Positions 51,001 to 63,998 of a DNA stretch of 64,000 nt are shown in pieces. Position 1 is the stretch's first letter. Every line of letters begins with the position of its first letter. Location: positions 439,706 through 503,705 of the forward strand of contig QANU01067165.1 in the NCBI GenBank assembly GCA_003254905.1, in the 5' to 3' direction. The notes beneath the pieces are model-generated. The model saw only the letters and a list, made by a program, of their open reading frames with translations. It was not told where the DNA came from and searched no databases. Made by a program: the position numbers and the translations under genes. The DNA is from Nissolia schottii. Its lineage: Eukaryota > Streptophyta > Magnoliopsida > Fabales > Fabaceae.

Positions 51001-52564
51001 ACTCTTCATTTGAATGGTGCCATCTATCTCACTAGTAAGTATAAATCCCTGTTTCCAACAAAAAACTCACCAAAATGCTTCAAAATTTTGCACCAGTTTA
51101 TGTGTGAATGACAAATGGAAGAAAGACATTCTAGCGGATGGCATGGAAAATCCATAAGAAAAGCGACCTAAATACTCACACTAGAGTTGAATGTAACACT
51201 TATTTTCTCAATTACATCAACAAAGATCTCATCCCTCTTTCTACCACCAGGTTCATTAGCAACAACAGATTTTGTAATAGCTGTACCTGGCATTCGTTTG
51301 GTCCCTTGCTGCAAAAATAAGGGTCTCACAAGTCAATAATAAAGCCATGCATGAAAACTAATGATATGCCTGTCGCAAGCAACATATAATCTGGTTTGAC
51401 AAACAGTTACCATGAAAATGGAAGCAGGACCAAGGGGAGGTAGTCGTGCAGTATCAATCGCAATTGGCTCATTGAAAACATATGACTTCAAAACCTCAGT
51501 AGATGTCGTTTGAACATAACCAAAATCCTGGAACAAATAAACTTTCATATTACTAGATATATCAAACAGAAAATGCTGTATTCACAAGCTCTAGAATGGT
51601 ATGGAAAGAAATAACCCGAATTCTTGTTCTTTACAGAGATCAACAGATATGACAACCAACTAACCAAGCGACCAATTCAATTTCAGTTTTCACTCTTTCA
51701 AAATGAATAACCTATATACAATTGTTAGATTAAAAATGTGGAGATTTTGTACAAATTGCAAAAATTCTAAGCACGCGACAGGAAAGAAAAGACTACAATA
51801 GATAAATGAAACTTGCTGCAAATGTTAAATCAATGAAGTTGACATAACGGTTAACTTCCCACAAGCAAAGCATCCAATCCAACAGAGAGTCCAAGTTCAA
51901 CCAAGAAAGAATGGCAATTAGCAAATACTTACAATCACTTCATCGAGCAATTCATAGACGAGCACAAAGTTCTTTCGAAATGAATCTTCATTAAGAACAC
52001 CAAGGTAATCTTTGATGACGCGCGCAATCCTTTGTAAAAGCTCCAGAACAAGAGAAGGGGACACATTCACTCTATTCGTGGCAACAAATAACAATCCCGC
52101 AACCTTCACGTGGAAGTAGTTCACACCATCTACATTCTAAGAGGCACGCATAACAAAACGGATCAACTTATAACAGAGAACCGCATACCCAAATTCATAA
52201 AATAATAAGCATATATCACTTCAAATAGTTTGCATTAGCATGTCATATGTAAATGATACATAACATAATGACGAAAATACCTACAAATACTGGTGGAGCA
52301 TCTCCTTCACCATCCTCTGTCCAGAATTTGACTTTTCGGAAGAACGTCTCAGCACTTCCTTTTTGTACTTCACCCCGATCTGCATGCATTTATTTTATTT
52401 TATAAAAAAAACTAAAATCAAAAGCTGAACTTTGCATAATAAAAAAGGAATGAAGCAAAAAAAAAAAAAAGGAAAATGAAGGAGGAGATTAGTGAAGTAT
52501 ACTGACAGTCGCGGAAGACGATGTTATCGCCTCTCTGAGAAAGCACGAAGAACTGCGATATCAT
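48052..52564 (-). CDS. AP4M: AP-4 adaptor complex subunit mu
   Basis: Thirteen exons on the minus strand: 52507-52564, 52285-52379, 51933-52136, 51411-51527, 51180-51308, 50937-51048, 50430-50524, 50236-50340, 50067-50161, 48820-48907, 48607-48667, 48442-48515, 48052-48150. All phases agree, giving 443 aa against ~451 in Arabidopsis. It starts MISQFFVLSQRGDNIVFRD, the longin-like N-terminus of mu adaptins (~1-140). The mu homology domain follows (KRDEIFVDVIEKISVTF onward) and ends NPYRWVRYVTQANSYVARL. Family role: mu binds tyrosine-based sorting signals in cargo. Plant AP-4 works at the trans-Golgi network in traffic to protein-storage vacuoles. The 5' splice site of exon 6 is tandemly duplicated, and intron 9 holds a SINE. 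AP4M lies head to head with the MAP kinase. Confidence 0.95.
49286..49437 (-). mobile_element. Au-like SINE, inside AP4M intron 9
   Basis: The plus strand shows the reverse complement of an Au-type SINE: AAGGCTCCCAC, GGTTTGGGGAAGGT, CAACCTTACC, GAGAGACTGTTACCAAGATT and a B-box complement TTTCAACCC, ending GATGTGCCAAG at the head. The order matches the widespread plant Au SINE as I remember it. Differences throughout indicate an old copy. The element runs in the same direction as AP4M. No clear target duplication remains. Confidence 0.65.
50892..50945 (-). repeat. 27-bp tandem duplication containing the 5' splice site of AP4M exon 6
   Basis: Two adjacent 27-bp copies differ only at their last base. 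Each copy contains ACAAGTG|GTAAGT on the minus strand. The upstream donor ends exon 6 at 50937; the second donor would end it at 50910. The 27 extra bases keep the frame and contain no stop. Confidence 0.9.
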
Positions 52565-53646
52565 CTTCTTCAACTTCAACGCTGTTTCTTCCAACTCCGA
52601 TCGAATTTCCCCCTTTGGACTTCGATCTCCTCCTCGTTCCTCTTTTTTACTTGTTATGTGTGAGAGAGAGAGGTGACGCCGCTTCTGACCAAACGCACTG
52701 CCGTTTTGCCACGCTCTATACCTCGCAACGTCAGCTCACTCGTGTCGTTTTATCAAACTCAAATATCAACCCTTTTTATTTTAGACGGAAATTATCTCTT
52801 ACTGGTTATGTGTGTTTGTATCTATTTTTCTATAAAAGAAAACCATTTTTTTTAAAGTTTGCGTTCAATAAATAAATAAATAAATTTTGAATAAAATAAA
52901 TAAATAAATATGTTGTATTTTAGATAAGGATCTCAGAAAATTAAATACTTGCTATGAAGGCGTATCACAATTCATCATCAAAGAATAAAGATTGTTCGAG
53001 AATAAAAATTATTCGTATATTCGTTTATTATCACAAAGATTATTAAAAAATACTTTTAATGTCTATTTTTTAAAAGAGAAGAAAAATAATAAAATAAAAT
53101 AAAATGATGGCATGGTGACGTCGTATCTACGTTTTCTTAAAAGCCTGGGGTAAAATCTACAATAATTTGAATCAATACGTTAGTACGTACAGCAATCAAT
53201 AATGAAGAAAAAGATTAAAACATAGGATCAAGTTGAGCAACAGACATGCGTAATCCGACGATATAGAGTTCTAAAATGAGATTGCTCATATTTTAAAAGA
53301 TAAGATAAATAATTTTACTTTTAAATCTTATTTTTATTTTATTAATTTAACAATAAAATCCATTCATCATTTTATCTTTTGAAATGACGAAACATACACT
53401 TAACCTATTATCACAATACTATGACTGATTGATTGATAAGAAAACAAAAAAGAGAGAGAGAGAGATGTCGCCGAACACGAGTGTGACGAAAGAGGGGGTG
53501 ACGGGAGAAGCAAGGAGAGGAAAATCATGAGGTGTGGCCACTGGAGCAAATCTCGGGTCTTACTTTCTCGTGTTTGGGAGAGAGAGAGATGCATTCCCAT
53601 TGAGATTTGATGAAATCCAAATATCTGTCTGTTCCGTTGCCGACGA
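52565..53646. promoter_or_regulatory. Shared intergenic region of the divergent AP4M and MAP kinase genes
   Basis: The AP4M start (minus) and the MAP kinase TATA box (plus) are separated by about 1.1 kb without coding sequence. It holds an AATA-rich low-complexity stretch near 52868-52912 and a (GA)n tract near 53451-53466. The two promoters must both lie here. Bidirectional control is possible but not shown. Confidence 0.55.
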
Positions 53647-53654
53647 TATAAAAG
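53647..53654 (+). promoter_or_regulatory. TATA box of the MAP kinase gene
   Basis: TATAAAAG, a consensus-quality TATA box. Transcription would start around 53680. A non-coding first exon would then run to the donor AAAAG|GTAACC after 53812, and the leader intron ends in TTTGCAG at 54370. Confidence 0.65.
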
Positions 53655-53682
53655 AGAGGAATCTTGATCGCTGAGAAAACCT

Positions 53683-53739
53683 ATGCAGCTTCTCCTTCGT
53701 TCTGTGATGCCTGTGGGGTTAATTGGAGGAGGTATATGA
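53683..53739 (+). other. Upstream ORF in the MAP kinase leader
   Basis: An 18-codon frame (MQLLLRSVMPVGLIGGGI) opens just downstream of the expected start of transcription and closes with TGA before the leader-intron donor. If the mRNA starts upstream of 53683 it could reduce translation of the kinase. If transcription starts further right it is absent from the mRNA. Confidence 0.4.
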
Positions 53740-54373
53740 AATCGGATTCTTCAGCTCAACTTTGCACAGCAGTAGCAACCGTCAATTAGTTTTGTTTTTC
53801 CGCATAGAAAAGGTAACCCTTTTCTGTTACGTTCACTCTACATTTGGGAATTGTTACAGTTGATCCCTATCCCCCCCTCCCCTTCCCCCTCTTTCTTTCC
53901 ATTTAATGAATAATTGCTACTCTCGAGTGCCTCTGCTTTTAATCCTGTAAAATATACAGTGTGCTACAGATCTCTATTTCGTCTTACGAGAATTTGTATT
54001 CAAAAATTAGGATTCGGATCTTGTGCTGCTTAATTTTGTTGCCCGCTCTCACTCTCTGTGAACCTCATATGCTAGAACAGTCATAAAAATTTCATTAATT
54101 GTTAAGCTTATAGGTGATGAAACCACATGCCGCCACTGTGTTAAAAATGGGATTCACAGCATCATAATCCTCCTCAGGTTTCGGGGGCATGTTAATAGTA
54201 ACAAATTAACTATGATACCACTGTTTTGTTTTCACTTCCCGCTACACACTTAAAAACTTGATGGACCTTTTGAAGCTTTCCTTATAAATGCCACACCACT
54301 TCAATTAGGTCCTTCGGATGATTATAATTTATACAATCTGAATTGTGAGTTTTTTTATGTTGATTTGCAGGGA

Positions 54374-55926
54374 ATGGCGACTCCTGTTGAGCCTCCAAAT
54401 GGGATTAGAGCCGAAGGGAAGCATTACTATTCCATGTGGCAAACCCTGTTTGAGATTGACCTAAAATATGTCCCCATCAAGCCTATTGGTCGGGGAGCGT
54501 ATGGAATCGTGTGCTCTTCGGTGAATAGAGAGACCAATGAAAAAGTTGCCATCAAGAAGATACAAAATGCCTTCGAAAATCGCATTGATGCCCTCAGGAC
54601 TTTGCGTGAACTGAAACTCCTTCGCCACCTTCACCACGAAAATGTGATTGCTTTGAAAGACATCATGATGCCCATTCACAGAAGCAGTTTCAAGGATGTC
54701 TATCTGGTGTATGAACTCATGGACACGGATTTGCATCAGATTATTAAGTCTTCTCAAGCATTATCTAATGACCACTGTCAATATTTCCTCTTTCAGGTAT
54801 GAACCTTTGGCACATTGTATTCCTATTGTTGGCTTCAAATATGTTGTTCCCGCAATTATGAATAACGTGTTGTTCATGCTGTTTACTGTGTATGCATGTC
54901 TAAGATTCTAGAGTTGAATCTTAGCAAAAGGCACACTTGTAAGACTCATTTATTAGTTTGTGATAGTCACGCAGAATCAGAACAGGTGTCCTTGCAAACT
55001 GGTCTGCTCTCATCACTTTAAATGAGTGTTTATCTGTTACAGTTTTCAGTTTACCCTACTGCCTGTTAAATCCCCCCTGATTTTACTGAGCCTATAGTTC
55101 TTCCCTCAAGAACAGACATCAATCATGCAGTTGCACATTCATAGGGATTTATAAAGTTGTATAATTATAATGATTTGTGTTGCTTGGCTGATTGTTTCTT
55201 TTAACAATTGAAAGTTCTTGGTTGCTGCAGTTGCTTCGGGGCTTGAAATATCTTCACTCAGCTAACATCCTTCATCGTGACTTGAAGCCTGGGAATCTTC
55301 TAATTAACGCAAATTGTGACCTAAAAATATGTGATTTTGGGTTAGCACGCACTAACTGCAGCAAGAACCAGTTTATGACCGAGTATGTTGTCACTCGGTG
55401 GTATAGGGCACCCGAGCTCTTACTCTGCTGTGATAACTACGGGACATCTATTGATGTTTGGTCTGTGGGATGCATCTTTGCAGAGCTTCTTGGACGAAAA
55501 CCTATATTCCCTGGCTCTGAGTGTCTCAACCAGCTAAAACTGATTATCAATATCCTTGGTAGTCAAAGGGAGGAGGACATCGAATTCATTGATAATCCAA
55601 AGGCAAAGAAGTATATCAAATCTCTTCCATATTCTCCGGGAACCCCCTTTTCCCGACTTTATACAAATGCCCATCCATTGGCAATTGATCTACTTGCAAA
55701 GATGCTTATTTTCGATCCATCAAAAAGGATTAGTGTCGCTGAAGCACTACAGCACCCTTACATGGCCCCTCTGTATGATCCTAATTCTGACCCTCCAGCC
55801 ATCATTCCAATTGATCTTGACATCGATGAGGAACTAGGAGAAGAGATTATAAGGGAGATGATGTGGAAGGAAATGCTTCATTATCATCCTGAGTCTGCTA
55901 TGGGAAATGCAGAGTTGTGCTCATGA
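54374..55926 (+). CDS. Mitogen-activated protein kinase, group C (MPK1/2/7/14-like, TEY type)
   Basis: Coding exons 54374-54796 and 55231-55926 join in phase 0 to give 372 aa; the nearest Arabidopsis relative by eye is MPK7. The ATG lies 4 bases after the leader-intron acceptor and opens [20 protein letters not shown]. Kinase landmarks: Gly loop GRGAYGIV (39-46), catalytic Lys 61 in [13 protein letters not shown] with Asp 158, DFG at 176-178, and the TEY activation motif at 191-193, followed by [10 protein letters not shown]. All catalytic residues are present. Family role: a Ser/Thr kinase activated by dual phosphorylation of TEY by a MAPKK. Group C MAPKs act with MKK3 in ABA, wounding and jasmonate signalling. 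The single-intron layout with a long second exon is typical of group C. The leader contains an intron (53813-54370) and a possible uORF. Confidence 0.97.
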
Positions 55927-57440
55927 TCTTACTTGGTTTTTTTGGTTGTTTCCTTTTGCTGGTGCGAAGAGAGTTCTAATAACATAGCTTGCTTCAAATA
56001 ACTAGGAGGTCTTTGTCATCAGTTAGCTCAATACATGTTCCGTTTCCTCTTTGTTGACAGCAGATAAAAACAGCAAAAGATGGCCATCTTGAAAAGCCAT
56101 GCATAGCTGATTATGTATGATAGTTGAGAAAATGATGTATTACCATTATGCATGCCAAACTGTGATTAAGCATGTTGCTTCCATGTTGAGAAAATTATTG
56201 TCTTGAGCTCTGTATCGTAGGTGCCTTGTTTCAGTTGTACATAAACATGTCTCAGAAACCATTTTGTAAATTCAGTCTTAATGTTTATCAATAACGTATT
56301 GTCATTTGAACTACAAGCTTTTATTTCATTGTAAACTAAACTCATAATTTGTTGATCACCTGTGGATGTGATGGCTCACAAAACGATCTGCCTTTTAACA
56401 CCAATATACAATTACTCGTTGCCTTTATTTTCCTGTTTGAGCTGTGCTACCAAAAAGTGCAATGCCATTCTACTTTGATGTAGACTACTCCTTGGTTGCT
56501 TGCGTTACAGACAAATGAATCTGTAAAGAGAAAGATGTGTTGTCCATAAAGTCAGTGGTAGGAGTCTATTCTATACATAGGTAGTTTAAAGGTCTTCGTC
56601 TAACTGGAATCAGACCAAATAATTTCAAGAAGTCCGTACCATAAGGCATCTATCTACTGTGCTCAATTGATTCATCTTTTATATAGTAGTACTGAACAAA
56701 CAGCTCCGTTAACATCTTCACAAGAAACGTTGACAAGGATGGATGAAACTGGCTTAGTCTCTGGGCCTAGTCTTCTATTCTTATGGCCCAACTAACAAAA
56801 AATAAACTAAGTACCATTTCTTTTTCTTTTTATTATTCAATGAACGAGTAAGCCAAATGAAGATAATTGGGCTGTAAAAAATTAACACATGGTTTTATTG
56901 GTAGTAAGTAGGTCAAAGATCCAAAACGTTAAGAATCAAACTTACTAAGAGACCGAAAAATAATTAAGTTCTAGCACCACCAAACAGTGTAAAGTTTGTC
57001 CGAAAGTGGGGTGCTATTTTAATATGGTGGTATAAACACTAAATTTCTCTTTAAAAGCACATTATGAAGTCCATACTCCCATCATGTCATATGATGTGTG
57101 CCCATAATGTATTATGAGGAAAAAATTTAATATTTACACAAACTTTAATATTAAAATAGAATATTTGTGTATCCAAATATACTGATTGGAGCCCTGGTAA
57201 GATGATGTATGCCCGGAAAGTTATGTGCGCTAATTTTATTTGATTTGATTAGTCAAAAATTAACGCCAGAAAAGAACAACAGTCCAAAAACAACTACAAA
57301 AATGTAAGTAGGTGGCTGACTGGATCGTTTCTATTGTCAGGTTCTGAAATCTTTTTATTTTATATTATTTGTTTACGTTATTTAATTTAATACATATACA
57401 CAAATGACTTTTTTACTTTCTTTTTTATTATTATACACAC

Positions 57441-57473
<33 letters not shown>

Positions 57474-60245
57474 CATACATACATATATATATATATTTCA
57501 ACCTAATTCTTTAATTTGGGATTTCCAAAGGGGGGGGCTATATCCATTGCACCCTCTCTGAAGACTTTAATTTAACCCACCTAGCTGTATGTAATCACCC
57601 ATGAGATCATCACATGGCCACTTTACTTCGGCATGAAGGAATTACAAAGGGAACCAAATTGAACGTGGACACAAATTAAGCAGGGTAAGTTAAAACAACA
57701 TGACAGGATGAAAGATAAAATGGCCACTACACACACTACCCTTCATTGCACATGTAGTGAGTTCTACTCTCATTTTAATTTATTTTCTCCGTTGCATTGC
57801 ATTAAAAAAAAATCAGGCAACAGAGAGATAATAAAGGGGCGCCAATTTGAATGGCACTTGTTGTAATGCACATGGCTGTATATGTGTGTGAGGTACGGAA
57901 TTAAAAATTTGGTCATTACGTATCTGCTACCAACACTTGATTAAAGAATCAAGGCAGCAACCAGAATTGTTCTTTAATTAACCATGTTTTCTTTTATTAA
58001 TTAATTACATCATTAAAGAGGATAGGATCTTTTGTTTCAATTCGTTCCGGAAACATCTTTGATTACCAGACTTTAATTCTTTAACTTGAATGACAGTTTC
58101 ATTTATATATAAAATAATTGAAAAGATTCAAAAGGAAAATAGACCTGGTCTGACCTAGCAAACCGACCACCAAAGCACTTTGCAATAACATGCCTTCATT
58201 TTTTCAAATGTTTAAATCGATCGAAGAGTTTGTAGCTAGCTATAACAATTGCTGGACCGCAAGCGATCCGTTTCGTGATCGAAATCGACTTGTATTTTTA
58301 GTAGTGTATACACTGTATACCAAAAGTAGTTAACTTCAATTAGTTAGAGTTGTCCTACTTAACTAATTACTAGAACATTTAGACATGGGATAAATGTGTA
58401 AACACCACTTCAACGGCAAACAATGTTGTTAAAATTGAGATTTTATGTAAAGTAAAAACATAAATGTTAACATAAAACTGTAACATAATTTAAATTATAA
58501 GATCATTTAATTTAATTGACTTCTTTAAAATCATGAAATTATGAAATTTTAAGATTTAAATCAAAATCTTACTATTTTGCCTGCATAGCATGAGTATATA
58601 ATAAGAATTTCAACATAATATTATTTAAAATGGGCACACTTCCAATAATATATTTAATTTTTCCCAGATCTGCTGCTATAGGACCGTCCCGTCCCATATA
58701 CATGACCAAACTTCGGCTGTTGTGGGGGGCCATATTTACTTCATCAAATCCTCTTTCCTCTTGATGTTTGTTTATTGCAATTTGCATGGTATATGACACG
58801 ATTATATATTCAAGTTGTGTACTCCATATATATGGATTTCTTAAAGGACCATCTATGCATACCCACAAATGAATTAATTCTTTTAAATGCATGCCAGTTT
58901 ATGCTTGCAAACGTGTTACATTTTCTCTTAGGGGATCAATTAATGTTGTTAATTATTACTACTTCAAAAGTTAGGTCAGGGGCAGGTCGATGACGATCCC
59001 AAATAAATACTTAAAGCCACTACTACATTTGATTAGAAAATTCTAGCTAGCAAGACCATTTAATTAGATCCAATTAATGAATGCAAAAATGAACATTTTC
59101 TATGGATATCATTATTTAGTAATTCATTAATCCATGTAAGTAGAATAACCTCCTTTTGTTCATGCAAGTATCTTAGCATATGTATATAACAGCTCAAGTA
59201 CCAAATAGTTGCGCTTTAGTGTATATTATTATTACATTTATCTCTTATCTCAACACTTGATTAAGTGAGAAGAGGCGACACTGAATTCTCGCATTGTCAA
59301 ATAAACGTACGTACACACACACACATCCACACGTGGGTAGCTAGCTATAGGGCACTAGCTCTCCCCCTCTCCCTCGCAAACCAACTGTATAGGTTTTCAT
59401 CAACTTGCTTACAAATGGTTAGTAATCTGACTTTTGAGGTTTAATGTCTCACTTCTTTCTATGATGTCCCATCTTGGAGAGGGACCGCTTAATTTGCTCT
59501 TTAACATCTCCAATTCTACGAAAAAATTGGGAGACACGAACCCAACTTTACACTTCACCAACAATAATTGAGGTGAACCTTCATATTTATGGCAACCCCC
59601 CACTATGGTGAAATTAATTCAAAGTGGCTTTTGTGCCTTATATTGTTTATTCTTCCTGCTTAGTTGCTTGTATATATGTACGTAACATATAAACCTAAGC
59701 AGAAAAAAAGGAAAGAGACTACGTACGTACGTAAGAAAATCAAAGCCAGAGATTTTGAACAATTTTACACACGTCATTGTTAATTTGTTAGGAAAATATC
59801 TATATAAAAACAAAAGTAGAGTTTAGCACAAGTAAATATATACTACAACAAACGTATTTGATGCTTTTAAAAGTCATTATCAGATAACAAGGATAAAGAA
59901 AAACACTTTGTGAAATGCGAGCTGTAAAGTGTCTAAAAGCTATATGTAATTTGATAATAAATTTCAGAAATGAACATTTCCATTTACAAAAACGTCATTA
60001 TATGTAAAATTAGAAAGGATTTACATCATTTTATATATCTCGCTAATTTGTTTTGCCTTCTCTTTTACTTTACGATTATTGCGGTGATGATGTAACATTG
60101 TCTGTAACTCCCACGCTTTTCTTATATATACGTTCGAACTTGGAAGAGCATTCAAGGAATAATGGAATATCCCACCCTGCTAATGGTTAAGTGTAATTAG
60201 AAAATTGGTTTAATGCTAGTCGCTATATATATATATATATATATA
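55927..60245. other. MAP kinase 3' UTR and AT-rich intergenic region
   Basis: The first ~300-400 bp are probably 3' UTR. The rest has no supported gene and carries a CA/TA microsatellite at 57433-57497, CA and ACGT short repeats near 59309-59325 and 59722-59732, and an (AT)n run that ends at the assembly gap. Confidence 0.6.
57433..57497 (+). repeat. Compound microsatellite (AC/ATAC/AT)n
   Basis: ACACACACATACATAC runs into a long AT tract, then ATACATACAT and a second AT tract. Such compound repeats are often variable between accessions. Confidence 0.9.
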
Positions 60246-61148
60246 NNNNNNNNNNNNNNNNNNNNNNNNNNNNNNNNNNNNNNNNNNNNNNNNNNNNNNN
60301 NNNNNNNNNNNNNNNNNNNNNNNNNNNNNNNNNNNNNNNNNNNNNNNNNNNNNNNNNNNNNNNNNNNNNNNNNNNNNNNNNNNNNNNNNNNNNNNNNNNN
60401 NNNNNNNNNNNNNNNNNNNNNNNNNNNNNNNNNNNNNNNNNNNNNNNNNNNNNNNNNNNNNNNNNNNNNNNNNNNNNNNNNNNNNNNNNNNNNNNNNNNN
60501 NNNNNNNNNNNNNNNNNNNNNNNNNNNNNNNNNNNNNNNNNNNNNNNNNNNNNNNNNNNNNNNNNNNNNNNNNNNNNNNNNNNNNNNNNNNNNNNNNNNN
60601 NNNNNNNNNNNNNNNNNNNNNNNNNNNNNNNNNNNNNNNNNNNNNNNNNNNNNNNNNNNNNNNNNNNNNNNNNNNNNNNNNNNNNNNNNNNNNNNNNNNN
60701 NNNNNNNNNNNNNNNNNNNNNNNNNNNNNNNNNNNNNNNNNNNNNNNNNNNNNNNNNNNNNNNNNNNNNNNNNNNNNNNNNNNNNNNNNNNNNNNNNNNN
60801 NNNNNNNNNNNNNNNNNNNNNNNNNNNNNNNNNNNNNNNNNNNNNNNNNNNNNNNNNNNNNNNNNNNNNNNNNNNNNNNNNNNNNNNNNNNNNNNNNNNN
60901 NNNNNNNNNNNNNNNNNNNNNNNNNNNNNNNNNNNNNNNNNNNNNNNNNNNNNNNNNNNNNNNNNNNNNNNNNNNNNNNNNNNNNNNNNNNNNNNNNNNN
61001 NNNNNNNNNNNNNNNNNNNNNNNNNNNNNNNNNNNNNNNNNNNNNNNNNNNNNNNNNNNNNNNNNNNNNNNNNNNNNNNNNNNNNNNNNNNNNNNNNNNN
61101 NNNNNNNNNNNNNNNNNNNNNNNNNNNNNNNNNNNNNNNNNNNNNNNN
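60246..61148. other. Assembly gap
   Basis: A run of 903 N between an (AT)n tract and a (CT)n tract, so slippage in simple repeats may be the cause. The left end of MULE B is expected inside it. Confidence 0.99.
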
Positions 61149-61568
61149 CTCTCTCTCTCACTTTCATCAAAACGCGCGTGAAGCCATGTTTCCCGCTTAC
61201 TCTCTCCCACTTCCTTTCGTTGCACAAAAATAGGGATTCAGAGAAAACTGTTCGTATTCTTCGCTCTCTTCACTCTCTTCGTTCACTTCGTCTCCCTCGT
61301 TCTCTTCGTTCTCTGCGATTTCAACCTTCCTTCTTCACTCTCCTCTCTGTTCCTGTGATTCCATTATGCTCTCTGCACAAGCTTTTCCAAGTAGGCAACC
61401 GAAGAAGAAAGAAGAACACAAACATTGGTGAGTGCATCGAACACATTTCACTTGTTATGGTTTTGTTCATTGTTTGCTTTTCTATTCGCGTTTCACTGAA
61501 TGTGTTTGGTTTGAACATATATCTTTGTTTTTTCGAAGAAGTCAGTGAGTAACTTGTGTGGTGTGTGT

Positions 61569-61950
61569 ATAATGTTTGTGTACTACGTGTGTTAAAGTTT
61601 GTGCATCGAGTGTGCATCCAGTTGCTTGCATCCCACGTTGTTTGTGTCCTGGCAACTTTTCTCTATTATTTTTGGATCTGTGGTGTGGTGTATTGTTGGT
61701 ATTAGGGTTTTGTTTGTTGATTTGGAACAAACATTACAAATGCATTTCGTTCAAAAGAAGGATTTAACAATGATCTTTGTTTTTGGAAAAAAAAATTAGT
61801 TACTATAATGTTTGTGCATTCTGTCACATAATGTTTGTGCATCTTGTCTATGTGTTGCTTGCATCCCCCATTGACTGATAACGAGTTAAAGTTTGTGCAT
61901 CTTGGCATGTAATGTTTGTGCATTCCACCGTATAATGTTTGTGCACTCTT
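61569..61950 (+). repeat. AATGTTTGTGCA-type motifs in the first intron of the MULE B ORF
   Basis: Seven copies of AATGTTTGTGCA or AAAGTTTGTGCA variants are found here (near 61570, 61594, 61808, 61831, 61888, 61912 and 61936), all in the plus orientation. Two more AAAGTTTGYGCA copies lie in later introns near 62967 and 63666. In MULE A the same position has TTTGCA/TTTGCACA forms. Confidence 0.8.
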
Positions 61951-62011
61951 GCTTGTTTTGTCGAATGCTTTTGAATTAAGTTGCTATTGTTAATTGTTCC
62001 TTGATATAGAC

Positions 62012-63998
62012 ATGGAACCTTCAAGACAATCAATCAAAGGCGAAATCGGAGAAAATGCTTTAGCATTAACACACAGCCCGCACAACGACAATGATAACAG
62101 AAAGGTAATACACAACAAGACTCTTGTCCATCTAATTCATTTAATTGTGAGAAACTGCATTGATGCAATATGTCATTTCTGAATTTATGCAGTGCAAGAT
62201 CGAGACGCGCTACTCAACGAAGCAGTTGGCAAAGGTCTGTGCATCATTGACCTGCGAACAGCTGGAAGATGTTATGTCAATGGGTTTCGCCCCATTGTTG
62301 GACATAGAGGGTGGTCAAGTAGACCACCCTTTAATGTTGGCCTTGGCCGACTCCTATGACCTTAACGGTCACTTGCTTAACACTCCATTTGGGAAAGTGG
62401 ATGTTAAGACTGAACTAATTGGTGCAGCACTAGGGCTGCCTTACCACGGTAAATTATTCCCATATATTGTTTTTTTATCTTCTAATACAAACACTCAACA
62501 TTGATTAATGTTACCACAATTTCTGTGCAGGGGCGCAATTTACTAAGGTCGGCCCCGAGCATGTTGCGTTGCTGGCCCCATTCAAGAAGTAGACCCTCGT
62601 CCAACTCATAGCAATGGTGAGGGAAAACCTGGTCGGGATGACCTTCTGAAGAGCATTTTTAATGGCAGCATTAAAATGCTTTGTGTCTAAACAATTGTCC
62701 GGTATCAAGTCCGGCGTACCTGGCGGTGATCGTGGATGTAGACCACCCACAACGTTAAAACTGGAGTCAATACATCCACGAGTACATCATCGACGGTATC
62801 CAGAAGTACCGGAGAAACAAGCTGAAGACAATCAACGGCTGCCTGTATGTGTTGGAGGTAATGTGTGTGCCTTGCTTTCTTTATCTACTATTATTGATAG
62901 TTTACCATGTTCAATCATTATGTTACATTTTGTCCACACTTTTTCCTTTGATCATAAAATTTGTGTAAAGTTTGCGCACTTAACTTTCATGCTGTAATGT
63001 ATGTTACTAACACTCTCTCTTGCCTGCTAACAAGGTCCTGTAACAAAAAGGTTCAGACCATTCGACCTACTGAACGATCCACTCCCACCATGGATCATGT
63101 ATTGGACGTACGGTCGAATTAAGGAGATGGTGAAAACAGAGAAGAATAGCCTGGTGGTGAGCATATTTATACACGATTGTTTCTTTGTTATGCTTCATAT
63201 AAACAGTTCCCTAATGGTTCATTTGTTAATTTATATGTTAGGAAATAGTGAACATTGTTCACTGAAGGCCCCAAAAGATCAACGCTCATCCAGTGGACAC
63301 GCTGGAGCCAGCCAACCAATGGGGCAAGGACAGTCAAGAATGTCTATAAACGACGGAGGCTTAACAAGAAGTCAGTCGTTACTATTGTGTCCAGCCCCCC
63401 GCTGACTTTGACAAGGAAGCTATCACAACAACTGTTGATGTTTGTTGTGACATGTTGCTTCTAATGCAACATGGCGAACCAACAGCCGATGAAGCAACCC
63501 CGGTGCGACATGATGCACCAGCTGCCAATAAAATAGCCCTGGTGCAACATGATACACTGGCTGCAAAGGGCAACGTGGCTGCTGCCGTGTTGTCCAATAC
63601 AACCCCTGCTGTGGACAGGTTAGTAAATGAAAAATGTCAACAAATTTTGTGCATGTGTATGTACAAAGTTTGTGCAACAATAACACAATGTTTTGCTGTA
63701 ATTTTGTTCATTGTACTCTATAAGTTCTGCACTATTTTTTCGACATAACCTATCTTCACTAGACAATGTTGTCCAGGGAGTTGTGTCCCACATCTTGGGG
63801 GATGGTGTTGGCACAATGATCCCATTGTTCTCCCTTGGGTTAACACAGCTAGGTGAATAACCCGCTACCCCATTATTGGATCTGTTGGCGTCCGCGCAAG
63901 ACGCGACCGCTAGCAAATCAAATCCAAACTCCCCCCATTATCCCTCTGTTGGCAATAATCACCCTCTACCAAGCCTACTGGGGGGTTTCGAAGAGCCG
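62012..63998 (+). pseudogene. Accessory ORF of MULE B, N-terminal part, broken
   Basis: Exon a 62012-62104 opens MEPSRQSIKGEIGENAL. Exon b 62193-62448 (CKIETRYSTKQLAKVCASL ... GKVDVKTELIGAALGLPYHG) and exon c from 62531 (AQFTKVGPEHVALLAPFKK) follow with matching phases. Exon c has at least two premature stops, after APFKK and again after ENLVGMTF. Later blocks near 63040-63156 (KRFRPFDLLNDPLPPWIMYW), 63244-63620 and 63762 onward continue the coding-like pattern with further stops. The layout resembles the N-terminal region of plant transposon ORFs that end in a Ulp1-like cysteine protease; that C-terminal domain would lie outside the window, so the name is an inference. Confidence 0.6.

Noticed and set aside
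54365-54373. Upstream TTG start adding MQG to the MAP kinase
   Set aside because: These bases span the leader-intron acceptor; the ATG at 54374 matches the family N-terminus [10 protein letters not shown].
60197-61227. Long open frames across the second run of N
   Set aside because: Same reason: the interior is an assembly gap between simple repeats.
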